From Lachnospiraceae bacterium (GTDB lineage Bacteria > Bacillota > Clostridia > Lachnospirales > Lachnospiraceae): a stretch of DNA of 6,086 nucleotides. The notes beneath the pieces are model-generated. The model made no database searches. It was given only the letters and a program-made list of their open reading frames with translations, and was not told the origin of the DNA. The position numbers and the translations under genes are program-made. This document shows, piece by piece, positions 1 to 5,203 of this stretch (positions within the stretch are counted from its first letter, which is position 1; every line of letters begins with the position of its first letter). Where the stretch lies: contig JAFRCB010000307.1 in assembly GCA_017404585.1 (NCBI GenBank), positions 1 through 6,086 on the forward strand, given 5' to 3'.

Positions 1-418
1 AAAGATCGACGGTGTCAATAACTACTGCATCGCGGTCCGTGAAAAAGGAGACGGGATCGTATTCCTCAGAAAGATCGTCAAGGGCGGAGCCGACAAGAGC
101 TACGGCGTGCAGGTCGCGAGACTTGCCGGCGTTCCCGAAGCGGTCCTCTCAAGAGCCGGACAGCTGTTAGATGAACTTTCCAATGCGGATATCACGTCAG
201 CCATTGAAAATGTAGCCGGACAGCCGAAGCCGAAAGCGAGGAAACCGCAGCATTACGATGACGTTGACCTCGCGCAGATGACGCTCTTTGACACCGTGAG
301 AGATGAGGACATTCTTAAAGAGCTGGCGGAGATGAAGGTCATGGAGCTTACACCCATCGAAGCCATGAATGAACTGTACAGGCTCCAGAATAAGCTCAAC
401 AATCGCTGGAAAGGATAA
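1..418 (+). CDS. mutS: DNA mismatch repair protein MutS, C-terminal fragment (5' end outside window)
   Basis: MutS recognises mismatched bases and recruits MutL in an ATP-dependent way. The reading frame is open from base 2 and ends at TAA 416-418, giving the last 138 residues. The visible part begins in the final portion of the ATPase domain: the stretch IVFLRKIVKGGADKSYGVQV followed by ARLAGVPEAVLSRA matches the family's conserved segment after the Walker/signature region, including the helix-turn-helix at the dimer interface. A variable, Lys/Pro-rich linker follows, then QMTLF (bases 275-289), which fits the beta-clamp-binding consensus near MutS C-termini. Last comes a short helical segment containing LTPIEAMNELYRLQNKL, typical of the C-terminal oligomerisation region. 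It is the first gene of a mutS-mutL-miaA run, with mutL starting five bases downstream. MutS2 is unlikely: no Smr-like tail is seen and mutL follows directly. The catalytic P-loop is outside the window. Confidence 0.96.
   Translation, partial: KIDGVNNYCIAVREKGDGIVFLRKIVKGGADKSYGVQVARLAGVPEAVLSRAGQLLDELSNADITSAIENVAGQPKPKARKPQHYDDVDLAQMTLFDTVRDEDILKELAEMKVMELTPIEAMNELYRLQNKLNNRWKG
411..415 (+). promoter_or_regulatory. Ribosome binding site supporting the TTG start of mutL
   Basis: AAGGA lies eight bases before TTG 424-426 and inside the last codons of mutS. No ATG or GTG in the mutL frame lies near enough to use this site. The encoded start (Ser-Ser-Ile-His-Val-Leu before DKIAAGEVVERPAS) also has the usual MutL N-terminal length, so the TTG is the likely initiator. 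Because the site sits within mutS, translation of mutL is probably coupled to that of mutS. Confidence 0.7.
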
Positions 419-423
419 GTGAA

Positions 424-2442
424 TTGAGCAGTATACATGTACTAGACCAGAACACAATCGATAAAATCGCCGCCGGTGAGGTCGTCGAGAGACCGGCGTC
501 AGTGGTCAAGGAACTTACGGAAAATGCCATCGACGCCGGAGCGACAAGAATCACGATCGAGGTTGCGGACGGCGGCATAAAAATGATCCGGATCACAGAT
601 GACGGATCCGGAATATCACCGGATGAGATCCGCCTGGCTTTTCTGCGCCATGCCACGTCCAAGATCAACTCCGTAGAAGATCTGAAAGGTATTGCGTCTC
701 TGGGCTTCAGAGGCGAGGCACTCTCGTCGATTGCAGCCGTCAGCAGGGTAGAGCTGATCACCAAAACAGAAGATGAGATCACCGCCACCCGCTATGTGAT
801 CGAGGGAGGCCGGGAAAAGCTGCTCGAGGAGATCGGCGCTCCGGACGGGACTACATTTGTCATCCGTGACATTTTCTACAACACACCGGCCAGAGCGAAG
901 TTCCTGAAAACAGCCATGACGGAAGCCTCGCACGTCGGCAGCATTGTTGAACAGCTGGCCCTGTCGAACCCCGGCATTGCTTTCGATTATATTGTGAACG
1001 GCACATCGCGCCTTCATACGACAGGCAGCGGAAGTCTTAAGGACACGATCTATCACATATACGGCCGCGAGCTCGCCTCGGAGCTTCTTCCCATAGATTA
1101 CTCGGAGGAAGGGATACATATTAAAGGCTTTATCGCAAAGCCTTCTATCTGCCGGGGCAACAGAAACTTTGAAAACTACTATGTAAACGGCCGCTATGTC
1201 AAAAGCCGAGTGGTTTCCCTTGGAATTGAGGACGGCTACGGAAACAAGCTCATGCAGCACCAGTATCCGTTCACCTGCCTCATGATCACGGTCACGGGCG
1301 ACGCGGTCGACGTGAATGTGCATCCCACAAAAATGGATGTGCGCTTCTCTGACGAGCGGTTTATTCTGAATCAGCTCTCGACCTGCATAAAGAAGGCTCT
1401 CTACGAGCAGGAGATGATCATCAGATCCTCTCTCAATCCTCCTGTAAAGCCAAAGGTCGAAAAGGAAGCGGCCAGGTATTCGGCACCGGCTCCATTTGAA
1501 AAGAACTATCTGAGAGAAAAATCCACTTACGGTGATGCTGACACGGGAATGCGCGGAGCTGCACCTTCAGGAACGCGTACCGCCGCTCAAGCGCCGATTC
1601 ATGCCGCAGGCAGTGCGGGGTTACATAGCGCAGGCAATGAGGCAGCACACACCGTCACCGGTAAGGAGATGCATAATGCCGACGTTGCGGCTGGGTATTC
1701 CGAAGCCGGCAGGGAGATGTTTTCTTCCGACGATTCAGGAAATCAATCTGCCGCCGAAAATGAAGAAAGAAAGAGCTCCGAAGATGCAGCGGGTTCAGCT
1801 GACAGACCAGTGACTTACACGCAGCAGAGCATATTTGATGATTTTCTGGATCCGAAGGCCGAGCCTGACAGAATCATCCTGGGATGCGCTTTCAACACTT
1901 ACTGGATCGTCCAGTATCAGAACACTCTGTTCATGATCGATCAGCACGCTGCCCACGAGAAAGTCCTTTACTGCAGATTTATGCGGCAGTACGAAAAGAG
2001 CGGAATTTCATCCCAGATGATCTCCCCGCCCGTCATTTTCTCGGTCACCGAGAAGGAGAAAGCCCTCCTCGACGAGTACATGGAAGCCTTCGCTGAGGCA
2101 GGCTTTGAGCTGGAATCTTTCGGCGGAAAAGAGTACAAGATCAGCGCGGTTCCCTACTCGATGGAAGCTCTCGGATCAAAACAGCTCTTCACCGAGCTTC
2201 TGGACAGTCTGGAAATTACCCAGGACCCGAAGAAACTGGAAATCTATGTTCACCGAGTCGCTACAGAGGCCTGCAAAGCTGCTGTCAAGGGCGGCGATAA
2301 GCTTTCAGTCTCCGAGGCCAGGGCCCTGATCAACGAGCTGTTCGATGAGTGCGATGACCCCTCTCATTGCCCGCACGGCAGTCCTACGATTATTTCATTT
2401 ACGGAAACTGAGCTTGAAAAACGTTTTAAGAGAATCGTGTGA
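424..2442 (+). CDS. mutL: DNA mismatch repair protein MutL (DQHA/endonuclease-type)
   Basis: MutL couples mismatch-bound MutS to downstream repair; in MutH-less bacteria it nicks the new strand itself. This protein has 672 residues, within the usual range for the endonuclease-type group. The N-terminal GHKL ATPase is intact: KEL-TENAIDAGA with the presumed catalytic Glu30 and Mg-binding Asn34, DDGSGI at 59-64, GFRGEAL at 94-100, and VNVHPTK at 297-303 with the ATP-contacting Lys303. Residues about 335-466 form a poorly conserved Ala/Gly/Ser/Glu-rich linker. The C-terminal domain has DQHA at 506-509, the Cys-Lys motif at 617-618, and CPHG at 649-652, all expected metal-site elements. The motif normally reads DQHA-x2-E-x4-E; here Glu512 is present but the last position is Cys517. 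A QQSIF sequence (467-471) at the linker end resembles a clamp-binding motif. The start is TTG with a good ribosome binding site; the stop overlaps miaA. Identity is very secure; nicking activity is inferred. Confidence 0.97.
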   Translation: MSSIHVLDQNTIDKIAAGEVVERPASVVKELTENAIDAGATRITIEVADGGIKMIRITDDGSGISPDEIRLAFLRHATSKINSVEDLKGIASLGFRGEALSSIAAVSRVELITKTEDEITATRYVIEGGREKLLEEIGAPDGTTFVIRDIFYNTPARAKFLKTAMTEASHVGSIVEQLALSNPGIAFDYIVNGTSRLHTTGSGSLKDTIYHIYGRELASELLPIDYSEEGIHIKGFIAKPSICRGNRNFENYYVNGRYVKSRVVSLGIEDGYGNKLMQHQYPFTCLMITVTGDAVDVNVHPTKMDVRFSDERFILNQLSTCIKKALYEQEMIIRSSLNPPVKPKVEKEAARYSAPAPFEKNYLREKSTYGDADTGMRGAAPSGTRTAAQAPIHAAGSAGLHSAGNEAAHTVTGKEMHNADVAAGYSEAGREMFSSDDSGNQSAAENEERKSSEDAAGSADRPVTYTQQSIFDDFLDPKAEPDRIILGCAFNTYWIVQYQNTLFMIDQHAAHEKVLYCRFMRQYEKSGISSQMISPPVIFSVTEKEKALLDEYMEAFAEAGFELESFGGKEYKISAVPYSMEALGSKQLFTELLDSLEITQDPKKLEIYVHRVATEACKAAVKGGDKLSVSEARALINELFDECDDPSHCPHGSPTIISFTETELEKRFKRIV

Positions 2443-3398
2443 TGACAGAAAAACCTATGCTGATCGTCGTGGCCGGTCCCACCGCCTCCGGCAAAAGCAC
2501 TGCGGCCGTGGAACTTGCCCGGATGATCGATGGAGAGATCATCTCCGCCGACTCCATGCAGGTCTACCGATACATGGATATCGGCTCAGCCAAAATTACA
2601 AAGGAAGAGTTGATGGGAATTCCCCACTATCTGATCGATGTTGCCGACCCGACTGAGGATTTCGATGTCGTGAGATATGCGCGCGAAGCCAAAGCCGCTG
2701 TATCTGACATCATCTTAAGAGGCAAAGTCCCGATCCTCTGCGGAGGCACCGGCTTCTATATTCAGGCTGTGACCCGCGATATAGATTTCTCGGAGACAGG
2801 CTCTCTGCCGGAGTACCGGGAGGAGCTTGCCGCGTATGCCGCACAGCACGGAAACGCAGCGCTCCATGAGCGGCTGCGAGATATTGACCCTGTATCGTAT
2901 GAGACCATCCACCCGAACAATCTGAAGCGGGTCATACGAGCGCTGGAATACTATAAAGAGACCGGTATGACTATTTCCGCCCACAATGAAGCCGAGCGGC
3001 AGCGGGAGACCCCTTATGATCTTCATTTCTTTGTGCTGAACGATGACAGGGCAGTCCTGTACGACAGAATCGATAAGAGAGTAGATTTTATGATGGCAGA
3101 GGGTCTCTACGATGAAGTTATGTATCTGCGCCAGATGGGTCTCACCCGCGATATGGTCTCCATGCAGGGGCTCGGCTACAAGGAGATGCTCGACTGCATG
3201 GACGGCAGGTACGATCTCGATGAGGCCGTGAGGATCCTGAAAAGAGACAGCCGGCACTATGCCAAGCGTCAGATCACCTGGTTCAAGCGGGAGAGGAATA
3301 CGATCTGGATCGACCGCAGGGACTTTGGCGGAGACAGCATAAAAATCGCTGAGTTCATGGCCGGAGAAATCGGACTTGCAGACAGAGCAGCGAATTAA
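2442..3398 (+). CDS. miaA: tRNA dimethylallyltransferase (tRNA A37 isopentenyltransferase) MiaA
   Basis: MiaA transfers the dimethylallyl group of DMAPP to N6 of adenosine 37 in tRNAs reading UNN codons, making i6A37, which MiaB can later thiomethylate. From ATG 2442 the product has 318 residues, normal for the family. Visible motifs: P-loop GPTASGKS at 12-19; ISADSMQVYR around 34-43, with Asp37 at the usual general-base position; CGGTGFYI at 100-107; IHPNNLKRVIRALE in the middle; QGLGYKEM; and the tRNA-binding segment YAKRQITWFKRE near the C-terminus. No key block is missing. The ATG shares base 2442 with the mutL TGA. A weak AAGAGA at 2428-2433 sits eight bases upstream, so translation probably depends on termination-reinitiation from mutL. 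GTG 2439-2441 is an in-frame alternative adding one Met. In Bacillus-type genomes hfq follows miaA; here a PLP enzyme does. Confidence 0.96.
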   Translation: MTEKPMLIVVAGPTASGKSTAAVELARMIDGEIISADSMQVYRYMDIGSAKITKEELMGIPHYLIDVADPTEDFDVVRYAREAKAAVSDIILRGKVPILCGGTGFYIQAVTRDIDFSETGSLPEYREELAAYAAQHGNAALHERLRDIDPVSYETIHPNNLKRVIRALEYYKETGMTISAHNEAERQRETPYDLHFFVLNDDRAVLYDRIDKRVDFMMAEGLYDEVMYLRQMGLTRDMVSMQGLGYKEMLDCMDGRYDLDEAVRILKRDSRHYAKRQITWFKRERNTIWIDRRDFGGDSIKIAEFMAGEIGLADRAAN

Positions 3399-3430
3399 AT
3401 CCCTACACCGGATTGCATACAGGAAATCAG

Positions 3431-3440
3431 ATCCCGGGAT
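3431..3440. other. Ten-base perfect palindrome between miaA and the PLP-enzyme gene
   Basis: ATCCCGGGAT is fully self-complementary and lies in the 68-base gap, 26 bases before the next ATG. A shorter GGGCCC palindrome (3447-3452) sits just downstream. These could mark a small operator or simply be chance. No convincing promoter hexamers or terminator with a U-run are visible in the gap, so read-through from miaA is likely. Confidence 0.25.
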
Positions 3441-3466
3441 ATGGATGGGCCCCAGAAAGGACATAA

Positions 3467-4762
3467 ATGGATAAGACAAATATATATAAAGGCCTCGGCA
3501 TCGATGAGGATGTCTTCCGCTATGGGGAGAGCATCTGCGACGAGCTTTCCGGCCGTTTTGCGTCGACAGATGAAATTGCCGAGATTAATCAGCTGAAGGT
3601 CATCAGAGCCATGCAGGAGTGCCGTGTGAGCGAGGCATGCCTCGGAACGACGACCGGCTACGGCTACAATGACATTGGCCGCGACACCCTGGAGAAAGTG
3701 TATGCCAAAGTGTTCCACACGGAGGCTGCCCTCGTGAGACCGCTCATAGCGTGCGGGACCCATGCGCTCGCAATCGCGCTGTTCGGTAATCTGCGGCCGG
3801 GAGACGAACTTATATCGATCGCCGGAAAGCCCTATGACACCCTGGAGGAAGTCATAGGTATCCGTCCGCAGAGAGGTTCGCTGGCTGAGTACGGTGTCAC
3901 CTACAGGCAGGTCGACCTGCTGCCGGACGGTAATTTTGATCTTGCGGGAATAAGGAACGCGCTCAGCGATAAGACCAAAATGGTCACAATTCAGCGATCC
4001 AAAGGTTACGAAGTCAGAAAGACTCTGTCTGTAGCGCAGATCGGTGAAGTCATAGCATGCGTCAAGTGTGTTTGTCCCGACGTCATCTGCATGGTGGACA
4101 ACTGCTACGGCGAGTTCACTGAGACCATCGAACCCTCCGACGTCGGAGCGGATCTCATTGTCGGTTCCCTCATAAAGAATCCGGGCGGAGGTCTTGCCCC
4201 GGTCGGCGGTTACATTGCCGGCAAAGCCGAATATGTTGAAAATGCTTCTTACCGTATGACCTGTCCCGGCCTCGGAAGCGACGTCGGTCCGTCCCTTGGC
4301 GTGAATCCCGCCTTCTATCAGGGCTTTTTCATGGCTCCGATTGTCACGGCGTCCGCTCTCAAGGGTGCGATTTTTGCCGCAAATGTCTATGAAAGACTCG
4401 GATTCTCCGCTCTCCCTGACGGGAAAGAGGACAGGCACGACATCATTGAATCGATTACCCTCGGTTCTCCGGAAGCTGTCGTCGCTTTCTGCAAGGGAAT
4501 ACAGAAGGCCGCGCCGGTCGACTCCTTTGTCACCCCGGAGCCCTGGGATATGCCTGGTTATGACGACCCGGTAGTCATGGCTGCAGGTGCATTTGTACAG
4601 GGATCATCAATTGAGCTCTCGGCCGACGGCCCGATCCGTCCGCCGTACTCAGTCTATTTCCAGGGCGGGCTCACATGGCCGTCCGCAAAGCTCGGCATAC
4701 TCATGTCTCTGCAGGAGATGAAAAACGCCGGGCTGGTCACGATCCCGGAAATTCAGTCGTAA
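3467..4762 (+). CDS. Methionine gamma-lyase-like PLP-dependent enzyme ('aluminum resistance' family, YnbB-like)
   Basis: This 431-residue protein belongs to the fold-type I PLP enzyme family related to Cys/Met metabolism enzymes and annotated as methionine gamma-lyase family or aluminum resistance protein; B. subtilis YnbB is a member. The exact substrate is not established, so a C-S lyase role is inferred. Family hallmarks: an N-terminal helical part with TTGYGYNDIGRDTLEKVYA; a cofactor phosphate-loop segment CGTHALAIALFGNLRPGDEL; DNCYGEFTE with Asp211 as the likely pyridine-nitrogen partner; and SLIKNPGGG with Lys237 as the likely Schiff-base lysine, followed by the Gly-rich GGYIAG. The C-terminal half contains GSDVGPSLG and a tail with PPYSVYFQGGLTWPSAKLGI, both familiar in this group. 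No signal peptide or membrane segment is seen, so it is cytosolic. AGAAAGGA at 3454-3461 lies five bases before the ATG. It follows miaA after 68 bases and probably belongs to the same transcript. Confidence 0.9.
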   Translation: MDKTNIYKGLGIDEDVFRYGESICDELSGRFASTDEIAEINQLKVIRAMQECRVSEACLGTTTGYGYNDIGRDTLEKVYAKVFHTEAALVRPLIACGTHALAIALFGNLRPGDELISIAGKPYDTLEEVIGIRPQRGSLAEYGVTYRQVDLLPDGNFDLAGIRNALSDKTKMVTIQRSKGYEVRKTLSVAQIGEVIACVKCVCPDVICMVDNCYGEFTETIEPSDVGADLIVGSLIKNPGGGLAPVGGYIAGKAEYVENASYRMTCPGLGSDVGPSLGVNPAFYQGFFMAPIVTASALKGAIFAANVYERLGFSALPDGKEDRHDIIESITLGSPEAVVAFCKGIQKAAPVDSFVTPEPWDMPGYDDPVVMAAGAFVQGSSIELSADGPIRPPYSVYFQGGLTWPSAKLGILMSLQEMKNAGLVTIPEIQS

Positions 4763-4781
4763 TTACAGATGAGACCGTATT

Positions 4782-4977
4782 ACAGTTCAGACAGGCTGTA
4801 GCGAAGTTTCATAAACCGTCGCAAACACCATCTTCATCGAAAAACGCATATCCTTCCCTCCGAGCTTGAAACATGCTTTGCATGTCTCGATCTCTCAGTC
4901 GGATATGCAATGTTTTTCTCTCGAAGATGGATGCTTTGCGCCGCTAACGAAATTCATGAACAGCCTGTCTGAACTGT
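4782..4977. repeat. Long imperfect inverted repeat (about 196 bases) able to form an extended hairpin
   Basis: The outer arms are a perfect 18-base inverted pair (4782-4799 and 4960-4977). Going inward, blocks of 6, 8, 7 and 8 bases also pair in register, separated by small internal loops of unequal size, and end in a 15+15 base hairpin with a TTT loop. In RNA this would be a rod-like structure; in DNA it could extrude as a cruciform. Mismatches are spread through both arms, suggesting an old element rather than a fresh insertion. Confidence 0.75.
4846..4918 (+). terminator. Possible bidirectional intrinsic terminator downstream of the PLP-enzyme gene
   Basis: GCATATCC (4846-4853) pairs perfectly with GGATATGC (4901-4908). 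It encloses an inner hairpin 4862-4876/4880-4894 (12 of 15 pairs including ACATGC/GCATGT, plus one possible G-T wobble). The + strand continues AATGTTTTTC, a short U-run three bases after the stem. On the minus strand the same stem is followed by GTTTTTC as well, so either direction could terminate. The stem is interrupted and only moderately GC-rich, and the U-run is short, so strength is doubtful. It would close the mutS-mutL-miaA-PLP transcript. Confidence 0.4.
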
Positions 4978-5141
4978 CAGCCACGGTACTATCTCATTCT
5001 CGCGCAGATAAATGTTTTACCGCCGCTAACGAAATTCAAGAACAGCCTGTCTGAACTGTCAGCCACGGTACTATCTCATTCTCGCGCAGATAAATGTTTT
5101 GCCGCCGTTAACGAAATTCATGAACAGCCTGTCTGAACTGT
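4939..5141. repeat. 82-base tandem direct repeat, two full copies and a partial third
   Basis: Copy 1 is 4939-5020 and copy 2 is 5021-5102. They differ at two positions only (T4957 versus A5039, A5019 versus G5101). Copy 3 begins at 5103 and matches well to about 5141, with C to T at 5108, then diverges, although a TCTCAT segment recurs at 5162-5167. A degraded trace of the unit's end also precedes copy 1 (about 4914-4938). Each copy contains CGCCG, GCTAACGAAATTCA (GTTAACG in copy 3) and the 18-base ACAGCCTGTCTGAACTGT. The period is not a multiple of three, which argues against a coding repeat. The near identity suggests recent duplication of the right arm of the palindrome. Confidence 0.9.
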
Positions 5142-5191
5142 TACCCACAGCCCGCGAATAGTCTCATCGAAAATAAAAGCCAATAACCTGC

Positions 5192-5197
5192 AGGGAG
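5192..5197 (+). promoter_or_regulatory. Ribosome binding site of the flavoprotein gene
   Basis: AGGGAG lies six bases before ATG 5204 and outside the repeat element, which ends at about 5168. It fixes the start just before the Lys-rich stretch and the FAD-binding beta strand. I see no convincing -35/-10 pair in 5100-5190, so the promoter may lie within the repeats or be weak. Confidence 0.65.
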
Positions 5198-5203
5198 CTG
5201 CTT

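Larger units (their letters stand above)
4768..5168. repeat. Composite palindromic and tandem repeat element filling the intergenic gap
   Basis: This region between the PLP-enzyme gene and the flavoprotein gene has no credible gene. It is bounded by an eight-base inverted pair, GATGAGAC (4768-4775) and GTCTCATC (5161-5168). Inside, ACAGTTCAGACAGGCTGT (4782-4799) is the exact reverse complement of 4960-4977, 5042-5059 and 5124-5141. Between the first pair, further complementary blocks nest in order: 4820-4825 with 4935-4940, 4828-4835 with 4923-4930, 4839-4845 with 4912-4918, 4846-4853 with 4901-4908, and the apical hairpin 4862-4894. The right arm is repeated in tandem. The design resembles a MITE-like or intergenic palindromic repeat; no transposase gene and no clear target-site duplication are visible at these edges. 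The family is not recognised. The blocks were read directly; mobility is inference. Confidence 0.7.

Noticed and set aside
616..1323. Minus-strand open frame (235 codons) opposite mutL
   Set aside because: It sits opposite the conserved ATPase domain of mutL and shows no family resemblance; it is an antisense shadow.
1540..1813. Separate gene or insertion within the mutL low-complexity linker
   Set aside because: The mutL frame runs through unbroken, linker length and poor conservation are normal in this family, and the alternative plus-frame ORF has no recognisable domain.
3395..4438. Long minus-strand open frame (347 codons) opposite the PLP-enzyme gene
   Set aside because: It lies against a clear, fully conserved-looking gene, its translation shows no recognisable domain, and such frames arise from codon bias in GC-rich genes.
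4866..5054. Small plus-strand frame (62 codons) within the repeat region
   Set aside because: The 82-base period changes the reading frame between copies, the start is TTG without a good ribosome binding site, and no homology is recognised.
4939..5141. CRISPR array
   Set aside because: The 82-base units are nearly identical throughout, with no short repeat separated by unique spacers, and no cas gene is present.
4768..5168. Complete insertion sequence
   Set aside because: The 401-base span has no transposase frame and no clear target-site duplication at these ends, so at most it is a non-autonomous element.
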